64,000 nucleotides of DNA, taken from Ignavibacteria bacterium. GTDB lineage: Bacteria > Bacteroidota > Ignavibacteria > Kapaibacteriales > Kapaibacteriaceae. Numbering within the stretch: the first letter of the stretch is position 1; each line of letters begins with the position of its first letter. The stretch spans positions 186,001 through 250,000 of the forward strand of contig VGVV01000003.1 of the NCBI GenBank assembly GCA_016873895.1, written 5' to 3'. The notes below the pieces were generated by a model. The model was not told the DNA's origin, made no database searches, and saw only the letters and a list, made by a program, of their open reading frames with translations. Made by a program: the position numbers and the translations under genes. Shown here one piece after another: positions 45,223 through 53,506 of this stretch.

Positions 45223-45981
45223 TTAACGACGTGTAAACCTGTCGAATCGTTTCTCCATAGACATCGACCCCTTTAAAAAGGTTCGGTACATAGACGAGTC
45301 TTCGCTGATTGCATCACTGCGGACGATGTTCCGGGTGGACATGAGTGCTTCAGAAACAGCAGCTGTAATTTCACGTATAGCAACTCCAGAGTTGAACATC
45401 AGCGGACCACCAATCTTGATCCAACATGTTGCCCTCTGCTCTCGTAAAAGCTCATAGCGAAGCGCAACTGGCACGATACGGCAATCATCAATCAATGATG
45501 CGATTATACCTATGCCTGGTTCACAGGAGATAACCGGACAGTCTTGGTGGATCAGCTCTCCTTGTGGGAACATCCATAGCGACCTGTTCGTATTCTTAAG
45601 CAGCTGTGCTGCATATCTCAAAGAAAACATGGCGCTTTGCGCATCCTCACGGACAACGCTAAACATGCCAATTCGCGATAAGAAGCGATACTTATGAAGT
45701 TGCTTGTGCTCCATCATTCCAAATGCATCTAGGTCGAACTGTCCCAGAGACAACTCAATGGTCATGGCAGCATCCCACCATGATCCATGGGTACAAGCGA
45801 ATATTGTTGGTATCTGCAGCGAATCAGACGCCAATCTATGTATCTGCTCTTCCCCTGAAATACGGCAGGTATGGAATTGCCTTCGTATAGACCATGCAAA
45901 GTATTGGCGCCAGAACAACTTACTCAGTCGGTCTGGACGCGCAGGTACGAAGTCGAGAGGCTGTTTACGTAACTTTGCCAT
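45223..45981 (-). CDS. Lysophospholipid acyltransferase-family protein
   Basis: 252 residues from ATG 45981 (MAKLRKQPLDF); a TTG three codons earlier is not needed. The acyltransferase motif I H-x4-D is IFACTHGSWWDAAMTIE near residue 67. The second block is SLWMFPQGELIH (FPxGE in place of FPEGTR) near residue 135. Transfers an acyl chain to a lyso-phospholipid or related lipid at the inner membrane face. It resembles the PlsC-like enzymes without transmembrane helices; substrate unknown. Divergent from mnmA, whose -7 box lies inside this start region. Confidence 0.82.
   Translation of the reverse strand: MAKLRKQPLDFVPARPDRLSKLFWRQYFAWSIRRQFHTCRISGEEQIHRLASDSLQIPTIFACTHGSWWDAAMTIELSLGQFDLDAFGMMEHKQLHKYRFLSRIGMFSVVREDAQSAMFSLRYAAQLLKNTNRSLWMFPQGELIHQDCPVISCEPGIGIIASLIDDCRIVPVALRYELLREQRATCWIKIGGPLMFNSGVAIREITAAVSEALMSTRNIVRSDAISEDSSMYRTFLKGSMSMEKRFDRFTRR
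45970..45977 (+). promoter_or_regulatory. -7 box TAACTTTG before mnmA
   Basis: Exact TAnnTTTG match 28 nt before the GTG start of mnmA. It lies within the first codons of the divergent acyltransferase gene, whose own variant box (TAACTTTC, minus strand 45992-45999) faces it. No -33 TTG found. Confidence 0.45.
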
Positions 45982-46005
45982 AGAATACAATGAAAGTTAC
46001 TCCGC

Positions 46006-47109
46006 GTGGAACGTAAAACTAATCGTGTACTTGTTGGAATGTCTGGTGGCGTTGATTCGAGCGTTGCCACAGGACTGCTTGCAGAGCAAGGATACGACGT
46101 GATTGGCATAACTATCAAGACCTATAAGTACGAGGATGTTGGCGGAAACGTTGGTAATGACTCCACGTGCTGTTCACTTGATGGTATAAATGATGCCCGC
46201 CGCATAGCACTTAACCTAGGTATTCCACATTACACTGTTGACTTTTCTGAGACCTTTAAGGATCAGGTCATCAACTATTTTATCGAGGATTATCTAGCAG
46301 GTAACACACCGAACCCATGTGTTATGTGCAATCGACAAATCAAATGGGCCGAGATGCTACGTAAGGCCGATACTCTTGGCGCAGAGTATATTGCCACAGG
46401 GCACTATGCCCAGATTGTTCATGATGAAATCAGCAATCGACGTTGGATTCGGCGCAGCGATGATGCACAGAAAGATCAATCGTATATGCTCTGGAGTGTG
46501 CGTCAAGAGCATCTGTCTCGCACGATCTTTCCACTAGCAGGTTACACAAAGCCTGAATCGCGTGCACAAGGAGACCGCATGCAGCTTGGTATTGCGTCTA
46601 AGCCCGAGTCGTATGAAATCTGCTTCATTGCAGACAATGATTACCGACGCTTTTTACGCGATGCCCGTCCCAGTATTGATACCGAGATAGGAAATGGCAA
46701 TTTTGAACTCGACGGACAGGTTATTGGTCAACATGAAGGGTATCCCTTCTATACGGTAGGACAGCGCAGGGGGCTGGGCATAGCACATAGCGAGCCGCTC
46801 TATGTTCTGAATGTCTTGCCTAGCACGAACGTCATTGAGCTAGGAACCGAAGATCGACTGCTTTCGACTGAGCTCACTGCACATTCGGTAAACCTTCAAA
46901 AATATCCTGACCTCAACGACAAGCGTAAGCTGTTGGTAAAGATTCGTTACAAGGATGATGGTGCTATGGCCACATGTTGGACGGACCAAGACGGAATTCT
47001 ACACGTAACGTTTGATGAGCCCCGTAAAGCAATCGCTCGCGGGCAATCGGTTGTCATGTATGAAGGCCGCGATGTTGTCGGTGGCGGGATTATCCGAGAC
47101 AGTAGATAG
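46006..47109 (+). CDS. mnmA: tRNA-specific 2-thiouridylase
   Basis: Adenylates and thiolates U34 of Lys, Glu and Gln tRNAs. 367 residues starting at GTG 46006, which places the PP-loop VLVGMSGGVDSSVATGLL at residue 8 as in the family; the nearby ATG at 45990 is out of frame. Catalytic Cys in NPCVMCNRQIKW near residue 103, second Cys in ESYEICFIADNDYRRFL near residue 206, GHYAQIV near 128 and GQRRGLGIA near 254. The C-terminal beta domain ends in GGGIIRDSR. Convergent with the peroxiredoxin gene. Confidence 0.96.
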   Translation: MERKTNRVLVGMSGGVDSSVATGLLAEQGYDVIGITIKTYKYEDVGGNVGNDSTCCSLDGINDARRIALNLGIPHYTVDFSETFKDQVINYFIEDYLAGNTPNPCVMCNRQIKWAEMLRKADTLGAEYIATGHYAQIVHDEISNRRWIRRSDDAQKDQSYMLWSVRQEHLSRTIFPLAGYTKPESRAQGDRMQLGIASKPESYEICFIADNDYRRFLRDARPSIDTEIGNGNFELDGQVIGQHEGYPFYTVGQRRGLGIAHSEPLYVLNVLPSTNVIELGTEDRLLSTELTAHSVNLQKYPDLNDKRKLLVKIRYKDDGAMATCWTDQDGILHVTFDEPRKAIARGQSVVMYEGRDVVGGGIIRDSR

Positions 47110-47117
47110 TCATCCAT

Positions 47118-47173
47118 ATATAGAACATGCGCCCAGTGCGTGTTGTACTGAGCGCCCGTTGAGTGATCTATAT
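47118..47173. terminator. Possible bidirectional hairpin between mnmA and the peroxiredoxin gene
   Basis: Two nested inverted repeats in a 69-bp convergent gap: an outer ATATAGA (47118-47124) with TCTATAT (47167-47173) and an inner GCGCCCAGT (47129-47137) with ACTGAGCGC (47147-47155), one mismatch. There is no U-tract, so it may slow or stabilise rather than terminate by the intrinsic mechanism. Confidence 0.35.
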
Positions 47174-47178
47174 GCTCA

Positions 47179-47811
47179 TCAGTGGCTTGCGAGATAGGAT
47201 GCTACACCGTCGTGCGTATCCTTAAGACCATCCGAGCCTGGTTTCCAGTTTGCCGGACAGACTTCTCCTTTTTCTTCAAAGAAATGCAATGCATCTACCA
47301 TACGCATTGCTTCATCTACGCTGCGACCAAGCGGGAAATTGTTAACGACTTGATGCTGCACAATGCCGTCCTTGTCTATGAGAAACAAACCACGATACGC
47401 GATTAACTCGTTCGTAGCGGCAAGTTCACCATCTTCGTTATACTCATACGTACCAGCAAGAACATCATAGTTCGATGAAATAGTCTTGTTGGTGTCTGCA
47501 ACAAGTGGGTAGGTTACACCCTGAATGCCACCATGCGACTTGGGCACCTGCAGCCAACCCCAGTGAGACTGTTCAGTGTCTGTTGAGCATGCGACTACCG
47601 CAACTCCCTTTGCCCCAAACTCCGATAACTTTTCTTGGAAAGCATGTAGTTCTGTTGGACACACAAATGTGAAGTCCTTTGGGTAAAAGAAGAAAAGTAC
47701 ATGCTTTTTGCCGAGGTACTGATCCAGCGAAAAATTCTCAACAATCTCCCCGCCGTCTATCACAGCTTGAGCCGAAAACTTTGGAGCACGCTTTCCTACG
47801 AGTACTGCCAT
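47179..47811 (-). CDS. 2-Cys peroxiredoxin (AhpC/Prx1 type)
   Basis: 210 residues. Reduces hydrogen and alkyl peroxides. Peroxidatic Cys in DFTFVCPTELHAFQ near residue 51 and resolving Cys in GEVCPANWKPG near residue 181; Arg in VNNFPLGRSVDEA near 150. Full-length C-terminal tail. The 2-Cys class needs a thioredoxin or AhpF; a thioredoxin gene is 2 kb away on the same strand, but acyltransferase and mnmA lie between, so they are not one operon here. Confidence 0.95.
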   Translation of the reverse strand: MAVLVGKRAPKFSAQAVIDGGEIVENFSLDQYLGKKHVLFFFYPKDFTFVCPTELHAFQEKLSEFGAKGVAVVACSTDTEQSHWGWLQVPKSHGGIQGVTYPLVADTNKTISSNYDVLAGTYEYNEDGELAATNELIAYRGLFLIDKDGIVQHQVVNNFPLGRSVDEAMRMVDALHFFEEKGEVCPANWKPGSDGLKDTHDGVASYLASH

Positions 47812-47882
47812 TGCGAAAACCTTATGAAAACATGAAACATGAATTTATCTGCCATCTATCACGCCGTATGACGATAAGGGGC

Positions 47883-47890
47883 TAGTTTTG
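47883..47890 (+). promoter_or_regulatory. -7 box TAGTTTTG before tgt
   Basis: TAnnTTTG match whose end is 7 nt from the tgt ATG, leaving almost no leader. It is directly preceded by CGATAAGGGGC. No -33 TTG in place. Confidence 0.45.
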
Positions 47891-47897
47891 TTGGCCT

Positions 47898-49043
47898 ATG
47901 CAAGAGACAACCACCCCATTTACCCTTGAAGCTACCGACCCCAACTCGAGCGCGAGGGCCGGCAAACTACGAACCGCCCATGGAGTAATTGATACACCCA
48001 TTTTTATGCCTGTAGGCACTCAAGGTGCCATAAAAGCTATGGATCATCGAACACTAGTTGAGCTTGATATTCCGATTATCCTGGCTAACACCTACCATAT
48101 GTACCTGCGTCCTGGAACACAGACGCTCACTGCAATGGGTGGCCTTCATACGTTCAGTACGTGGGATAAATCGATTTTAACCGACAGCGGCGGCTTCCAG
48201 GTCTTTTCATTAAAAGATCTCAGAAAAATGCGTGAGGAGGGGGTTGAATTTCAATCTCACATTGATGGTTCCCGCCATCTTTTTACGCCTGAGAGTGTAG
48301 TAGATACACAACGTGCCATAGGATCGGACATATTCATGGTGTTGGATGAGTGCACTCCATTTCCAGTGAGTTACACCGATGCACGGACTTCAATGGAACT
48401 CTCACTGCGTTGGGCAAGGCGGGGCAGAGATTATCATCGTGTGACTCCGTTCTTATACGGACATCACCAGCTCCAGTTTGGGATTGGACAAGGAAGCATT
48501 TACAAGGATCTACGCCAACAATGCATGGACGAGCTCGTCGCGATGGACTTTGATGGCTATGCTATTGGTGGTTTAAGTGTTGGAGAGCCTACAGATCACA
48601 TGTACGAAATCACGGAGATCTCAACAGAGCGCATGCCAGCAGATAAGGCTCGCTATCTCATGGGGGTCGGAACGCCAGAGAACATACTCCGGTGTATAGG
48701 TTTGGGTGTAGATATGTTCGATTGCGTCATGCCAACCAGAAATGCACGCAATGGCACGCTGTTTACCACCAAGGGTCGCGTAAACATCAAAAATGCGACA
48801 TGGAAGCAACGCGACGAGCCGATCGATGAGCTTGTAGGCGTTGCCAGCAGTGCCAATTATTCTATGGCGTATCTTCGCCATCTGTTCAATGCAGGTGAAA
48901 TTCTCGGGCTCATGCTCGCGACGGCACAGAATATTGGACTGTACATATGGTTAGTGAGGCAGGCTAGAGAGAAAATTCTTGAAGGTACATTTCGTCAATG
49001 GTCGCATGAAATCATTGATCAACTACATCAACATCGTAACTAA
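47898..49043 (+). CDS. tgt: tRNA-guanine transglycosylase lacking the usual zinc ligands
   Basis: Exchanges G34 of Asp, Asn, His and Tyr tRNAs for preQ1 on the way to queuosine. 381 residues. Catalytic features are present: general-base region SILTDSGGFQVFSL near residue 97, GVDMFDCVMPTRNARNGTLF near 273 with the nucleophilic Asp, and GGLSVGEPTDHMYE. The C-terminal zinc site (C-x-C-x2-C and a His 26 residues on, in E. coli) is absent: the segment reads DELVGVASSANYSMAYLRHL and the later His position is Gln (ATAQNIGLYI). Family-wide similarity still makes the assignment firm. yajC follows 23 nt after the stop. Confidence 0.95.
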   Translation: MQETTTPFTLEATDPNSSARAGKLRTAHGVIDTPIFMPVGTQGAIKAMDHRTLVELDIPIILANTYHMYLRPGTQTLTAMGGLHTFSTWDKSILTDSGGFQVFSLKDLRKMREEGVEFQSHIDGSRHLFTPESVVDTQRAIGSDIFMVLDECTPFPVSYTDARTSMELSLRWARRGRDYHRVTPFLYGHHQLQFGIGQGSIYKDLRQQCMDELVAMDFDGYAIGGLSVGEPTDHMYEITEISTERMPADKARYLMGVGTPENILRCIGLGVDMFDCVMPTRNARNGTLFTTKGRVNIKNATWKQRDEPIDELVGVASSANYSMAYLRHLFNAGEILGLMLATAQNIGLYIWLVRQAREKILEGTFRQWSHEIIDQLHQHRN

Positions 49044-49066
49044 CAATTGATTCACGGAGAAGACTT

Positions 49067-49378
49067 ATGCTGACGTTCTTTCTTATGGCACAACCACAGG
49101 GTCAAGATGCTGGAGGCAATCCAATTGTCTCCTTCCTTATCATGTTTGGCCCCCTCATCGCAATCATGTATTTTATGATCATTCGTCCACAGCAAAAGAG
49201 GGCGAAGCAGCATCAGGCACTTGTTTCTGCAGTAAAAAAGGGCGATCGGATAGTTACGTCGGCTGGGATCCACGGAACTGTGAACGATATCGATGAAACC
49301 ACGGTTACTGTTACAATTGCTGCTAACACGCATGTAACATTCGATAAGTCATCGATTGGTCATGTCCTCTCGAACTAA
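49067..49378 (+). CDS. yajC: Preprotein translocase subunit YajC
   Basis: 103 residues. One membrane helix (IVSFLIMFGPLIAIMYFMII, about residues 23-42) followed by RPQQKRAKQHQALVSAVKKG and GDRIVTSAGIHGTVNDID, the standard YajC body. Accessory subunit of the SecDF-YajC complex in the inner membrane. Next to tgt, as in most bacteria, but secD/secF are not next to it here. Preceded by GGAGA 9 nt before the ATG; an internal ATG at 49085 is an alternative start. Confidence 0.94.
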   Translation: MLTFFLMAQPQGQDAGGNPIVSFLIMFGPLIAIMYFMIIRPQQKRAKQHQALVSAVKKGDRIVTSAGIHGTVNDIDETTVTVTIAANTHVTFDKSSIGHVLSN

Positions 49379-49387
49379 TCACCCACT

Positions 49388-50587
49388 ATGCTAGATACCA
49401 TCGAATCAGCGCTCGCAGAGCTTCAACGTGGTAAATGCATCATCGTAGTTGATGATGAAGACCGTGAAAATGAGGGCGATTTGATCTGCTCAGCAGAGTT
49501 GTGTACAGAATCGAATGTCAATTTCATGGCCACGCACGGTAAGGGGCTTATCTGTGTAAGTGTTACTGAAGAGCGCGCCAAGGCATTAAAGTTGCCATTG
49601 ATGGTTTCGGATAACACTGCGTTACATGGAACGCGTTTTACCATTAGCATTGACTACAGCCATGGTACCACTTCGGGAATCTCGGTTCATGATCGAACGG
49701 CTACGGTAAAAGCAATGGCTGATGAAGCTGTTAGCCCTGATGATTTTGCACGTCCCGGACACATCTTTCCGCTTATAGCAGTTAACGGCGGGGTACTTCG
49801 TCGAGCGGGCCATACGGAGGCTGTTGTTGATTTGATGACCTTGGCTGGGCTCAAGCCATTTGGGGTTTTGTGTGAGATATTGAATGATGATGGCTCCATG
49901 GCACGCGTGCCAGATCTTCAGACGATGGCACGTCAGCATGATCTCAAAATGATCTCTGTTCAAGATCTCATAGCATACCGGCGCAGGACAGAGCAACTGG
50001 TTTCCATGGTAGCAGAAGCCAAACTACCGAGCGAACATGGAGACTTTACACTTCGCGTGTTTGAGAATCGGCTCGATGGCAAAGAGCATGTTGCCATCAT
50101 CAAAGGGGACGTCTCAGATGGTTCACCTGTACTTGTGCGGGTTCACAGCGAGTGTCTAACGGGTGATATTTTTAGTTCGTTGCGTTGTGACTGCGGACCA
50201 CAGCTACATTCTGCACTTCATCTAATCGAGCGAGAGGGTCGAGGTGTAGTTCTCTATATGCGTCAGGAGGGCCGGGGGATTGGCTTGGTGAACAAGATCA
50301 AGGCATACGCCCTTCAAGAGCAAGGTCTAGACACAGTTGAAGCCAATACACATCTGGGATTTCCACCAGATCCGCGTGATTATGGCATCGGCGCACAGAT
50401 ACTGCACGATATTGGAATTCGAAAAATGCGGTTAATGACCAATAACCCAAAAAAGAGAGTCGGTTTACAATCACACGGGTTAGAGGTTGTAGAACTTGTT
50501 TCGCTCGAAATAGAGGCCAACGCCGCCAATCAGGCGTATTTGGAGACAAAGCGGGACAAGATGGGACACTTGCTACGACACTTGTAA
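49388..50587 (+). CDS. ribBA: Bifunctional DHBP synthase / GTP cyclohydrolase II
   Basis: Both entry steps of riboflavin synthesis in one chain of 399 residues. N-terminal RibB (1-200): [18 protein letters not shown] with the metal-binding acids, and [28 protein letters not shown]-terminal RibA (205-399): zinc Cys triplet in [19 protein letters not shown], substrate loop [15 protein letters not shown], and a [10 protein letters not shown] tail. No FMN riboswitch fits in the 9-nt gap before it. Ends upstream of a strong terminator. Confidence 0.96.
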   Translation: MLDTIESALAELQRGKCIIVVDDEDRENEGDLICSAELCTESNVNFMATHGKGLICVSVTEERAKALKLPLMVSDNTALHGTRFTISIDYSHGTTSGISVHDRTATVKAMADEAVSPDDFARPGHIFPLIAVNGGVLRRAGHTEAVVDLMTLAGLKPFGVLCEILNDDGSMARVPDLQTMARQHDLKMISVQDLIAYRRRTEQLVSMVAEAKLPSEHGDFTLRVFENRLDGKEHVAIIKGDVSDGSPVLVRVHSECLTGDIFSSLRCDCGPQLHSALHLIEREGRGVVLYMRQEGRGIGLVNKIKAYALQEQGLDTVEANTHLGFPPDPRDYGIGAQILHDIGIRKMRLMTNNPKKRVGLQSHGLEVVELVSLEIEANAANQAYLETKRDKMGHLLRHL

Positions 50588-50639
50588 ACAGCCTCTTGCA
50601 GGGGGCTAAGCCGATGCGTAGATTAGGACTGTAACAAAA

Positions 50640-50667
50640 CAAAGCCGCTGAGCGGCTTTGTTTTTTT
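50640..50667 (+). terminator. Intrinsic terminator after ribBA
   Basis: CAAAGCCGC (50640-50648) pairs with GCGGCTTTG (50652-50660) around a 3-nt loop, followed by seven T (50661-50667). It ends the tgt-yajC-ribBA transcript and isolates greA. Confidence 0.88.
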
Positions 50668-50709
50668 ATCAATTCACCACTCGATTGCTAACTATTTGGG
50701 ACATTCCAC

Positions 50710-51186
50710 ATGGCAGGGGATGCAGTTTACCTTACGAGAGAATACCTTCTGCAGCTTCAGGCTGATCTACAAGAGCTAACTACTGCTGGACGCCGCGATA
50801 TTGCTCAGAAAATTGCCGAAGCGCGATCTCACGGCGACTTATCAGAAAATGCAGATTATGATGCCGCTAAACACGCACAGGAGCTCTTGGAGATTCGCAT
50901 TGCAAAGATCCAGACTACACTGGCAAAGGCCCAGGTTATAGACAGCAAGGACTTTCCAGACGACAAGGTCTACATACTGTCAAGAGTAAAGTTGCTGAAT
51001 AAGAAGGTTAATAAGGCCATCGAGTATCAGATGGTCTCGCCGGAGGAGGCAGACTTTGAACAGAACAAACTCTCTGTAACAAGTCCGTTAGGTAAGGCGT
51101 TGATGGGTAAGACTGTTGGCGACTTACTCGAGACCAAAGTACCGGCTGGTGTTATCCAATACGAGATCCTTGAGATTTCCAAATAG
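50710..51186 (+). CDS. greA: Transcription elongation factor GreA
   Basis: 158 residues. Rescues backtracked RNA polymerase by inducing transcript cleavage. N-terminal coiled coil with YLTREYLLQLQADLQEL and the acidic tip ARSHGDLSENADYDAAK (Asp and Glu needed for cleavage) at about residues 38-54. C-terminal FKBP-like domain with VSPEEADFEQNKLSVTSPLG and GKTVGDLLETKVPAG. Own promoter region after the ribBA terminator. Confidence 0.95.
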   Translation: MAGDAVYLTREYLLQLQADLQELTTAGRRDIAQKIAEARSHGDLSENADYDAAKHAQELLEIRIAKIQTTLAKAQVIDSKDFPDDKVYILSRVKLLNKKVNKAIEYQMVSPEEADFEQNKLSVTSPLGKALMGKTVGDLLETKVPAGVIQYEILEISK

Positions 51187-51204
51187 CCCCTTATCGAGAA
51201 AAGC

Positions 51205-53481
51205 ATGCGATATATCTGTTTGGCGCTTTCCCTTTTTCTAAGCCTTAGCCAGGCCAGTACGCAGATTCCTAAAGACGGCGTGCGCCTCTGGTTGCGTGCT
51301 GATACCCTCGCATCATTTATAACACGGCCCGGTGGTAGCGAGCAGCTCGCTACGTGGGGGTCATTAGCAGGGGGCTACACCTGTCCTGTGATTACCGGCG
51401 GCGTCATTACCAAAAAGCCTATCAACGGAAAACCTGCGCTGTTGTTTAACGGGACGTCGTATCTAGAGGGACCATCGGTGTTTCCTGTTGGCAGCGATTA
51501 CACGCTATACTTAGTATTTGATTGGAACGGAGTTCATTCAGCAAACAACATGATCTCTGGCCAGTCCAGAGCGCTGTTCACGAGCCAGCCAGGGCAGGCC
51601 ACTCTTTTACATTCTGGAGATTTTAACAACCTCCTCATGTCGGAGTCTGCATTTTCTGGGCCTACCATTATCAAGGTAACGTACGTCGAAAAGACACGTC
51701 AGGCCGTTATCTCGTATAATGGAAAGGAAATGGCGTCTGGCCAGATACCTGTTAACATCGATAGCATCATCTACGTCGGTGCATATCGAGGGGGCTACTG
51801 CCTTAACGGCTCACTTGCCGAGGTGCTGCTGTTCAATAAAGTGCACGCAGCCTCGGAGCGTTTGGTCATCGAAGACTACCTCTACAAACGCTATAGCATA
51901 ACCCAATTTAGGGAGCCGCCACAACCACCGGTTACAGTAGTGCAGGCACCAAGGAATATGTCTGTTCTCGAGCCCAATACGCCACACGACATTATCTACA
52001 GAGTAAACACAGCTAATGTGCGGTCGGTAGTGGTTCGAACCGAGACCTACGGGTTACCAGTTCAGGTAAAAACGTATGATGTGACCGTAGGATCGATCAA
52101 AACAATTCCTTGGACGTCTGCCCCTGCTGGTTTTAATGGTAGCAGTATCATCGTAATGTCCGACACAGGAAGCCCCCTGCTTGATACCGTATACGTGGCA
52201 AATGATATTGTCTCTGGTGAAGCTTTTACGGTAACGGGTCAGTCGAATTCGATTTTCGGTGATGCCACGATACTTCCGTCGGCCTTTGCACGAACGTTTG
52301 GTAAGAACTTTAGTTCGTCCGCTTCTGACACTGTGTATTATGCGAGCAAAGCCGATGGCAACGGAGGCGGGGCACACGTGGGTGCGTGGGGGCTTCATCT
52401 GCAGAATGCGATGGCCGACCAGATGCAGACGCCTTCGTTGTGTATCAACGGTGGTGTTGGTGGGACGCGGATTGAGCAGCATCTTCCTGATGCAAACAAT
52501 AGACTCAACAGAGCAACGATTTACGGATCATGGTTGTACCGCATCATCAAGAGTGGCAGACAGAACGACATTCGTTGGCTGTTCTGGTACCAAGGCGAGT
52601 CTAACCACGGTACAGAGGATTACATCAAATTGTTTGGTCAGCTCTACGATGCTTGGAAGGCAGATCTACCCAAGCTCGAGTACGTAGTCGTTGTGCAGAT
52701 ACGCCCAGGATGTGCTGGTCCAAATCATGCCAAGCTCCGTGATGAGCAGCGAAGGCTAGAGCTGATTTACCCCAATGTTATCGTGCATGCAGCAAGCGGG
52801 CTGCCTGCGCATGATGGCTGCCATTATGGCGGTCAAGGGTATGGGGCTCTCGGTACTCAGCTGTTCGACATTTTTAGAGTAAACGAACTTGGTATGCAGC
52901 CTGGAGTATACCGAACAGCGCCGATGATACAGCAGGCTGTTGCACTGTCGCCGACAACAATACGTGTCGATTTTAGCCGTGCGGAAGGTCTGCGAATGAC
53001 CTCTGATGTTCTTGTTAGAAATGTTGTTCGCAGGCCAGTCGATGCTTGGTTTGCCAACAATGATGGCAAGTTGCATCCAGCATCTGTACGTACGGAGGGG
53101 GCCTCGGTAGTGCTGAGTTTTTCAAGACCTGTTACATCTGTTTCCTATGTACCTGATTACGCCTATGATGACGGATCGACAGTGTTCCAGGGTCCGTGGC
53201 TTGTGAATGGTAATGGCATTGGCGCGCTGAGTTTTCACGATGTACCGGTTGTCACGACAGACATTCGAGATGATCAAGCGGATTACCAAGAGCCTGCCTC
53301 TGGCGTTATTATTCAGCAAGCACATCTGCCAACGCATCCGCTGCTGCAGGATGACGCAGCTGTTTTCGATCTTAGCGGACAACGTTATGCTAACCATGGT
53401 TCCGCACTGCAGTCTCTAGCACCCGGTGTCTACACGGCAATGGTAGGGAAGCGAGTGAGTTGCTTTGTCGTGGTGCCGTAA
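51205..53481 (+). CDS. Secreted LamG-like plus SGNH (sialate O-acetylesterase-like) protein, T9SS cargo
   Basis: 758 residues. Signal peptide 1-19. A concanavalin/LamG-type module at about 25-235 (LWLRADTLASF, GKPALLFNGTSYLEG, AEVLLFNKVH). SASA-type SGNH esterase domain at about 338-560: the serine block VTGQSNSIFGDA near residue 343, WLFWYQGESNHGTEDY near 457, and the His block AHDGCHYGGQGYGALG near 535. The end (AAVFDLSGQRYANHG, SLAPGVYTAMVGKR, VVVP) is a type IX sorting domain. Likely a surface carbohydrate esterase. Starts 18 nt after greA; ends 25 nt before accD. Confidence 0.85.
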   Translation: MRYICLALSLFLSLSQASTQIPKDGVRLWLRADTLASFITRPGGSEQLATWGSLAGGYTCPVITGGVITKKPINGKPALLFNGTSYLEGPSVFPVGSDYTLYLVFDWNGVHSANNMISGQSRALFTSQPGQATLLHSGDFNNLLMSESAFSGPTIIKVTYVEKTRQAVISYNGKEMASGQIPVNIDSIIYVGAYRGGYCLNGSLAEVLLFNKVHAASERLVIEDYLYKRYSITQFREPPQPPVTVVQAPRNMSVLEPNTPHDIIYRVNTANVRSVVVRTETYGLPVQVKTYDVTVGSIKTIPWTSAPAGFNGSSIIVMSDTGSPLLDTVYVANDIVSGEAFTVTGQSNSIFGDATILPSAFARTFGKNFSSSASDTVYYASKADGNGGGAHVGAWGLHLQNAMADQMQTPSLCINGGVGGTRIEQHLPDANNRLNRATIYGSWLYRIIKSGRQNDIRWLFWYQGESNHGTEDYIKLFGQLYDAWKADLPKLEYVVVVQIRPGCAGPNHAKLRDEQRRLELIYPNVIVHAASGLPAHDGCHYGGQGYGALGTQLFDIFRVNELGMQPGVYRTAPMIQQAVALSPTTIRVDFSRAEGLRMTSDVLVRNVVRRPVDAWFANNDGKLHPASVRTEGASVVLSFSRPVTSVSYVPDYAYDDGSTVFQGPWLVNGNGIGALSFHDVPVVTTDIRDDQADYQEPASGVIIQQAHLPTHPLLQDDAAVFDLSGQRYANHGSALQSLAPGVYTAMVGKRVSCFVVVP

Positions 53482-53494
53482 GGGCATTCAGCAG

Positions 53495-53502
53495 TATTTT
53501 TG
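53495..53502 (+). promoter_or_regulatory. -7 box TATTTTTG before accD
   Basis: TAnnTTTG match ending 4 nt before the accD ATG at 53507, the same spacing as at the HAD gene. It supports 53507 over the GTG at 53465 as start. No -33 TTG at 19-21 nt. Confidence 0.5.
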
Positions 53503-53506
53503 CCAC

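Noticed and set aside
49379..49387. Possible FMN riboswitch for ribBA.
   Set aside because: Only 9 nt separate yajC and ribBA, too short for the element, and no RFN-like conserved sequence is seen.
47872..51196. CGATAAGGGGCTA occurs at 47872-47884 (plus) and, reversed, at 51184-51196; a related CGATAAGGGGC is at 23387, and GCTAGCCCCTTG is at 20383 and 30406.
   Set aside because: Contexts differ (a promoter edge, a stop codon plus gap, two coding regions), the core GGGGCTA is frequent in this DNA, and spacing and orientation show no pattern. Probably chance; a genome-wide count would settle it.
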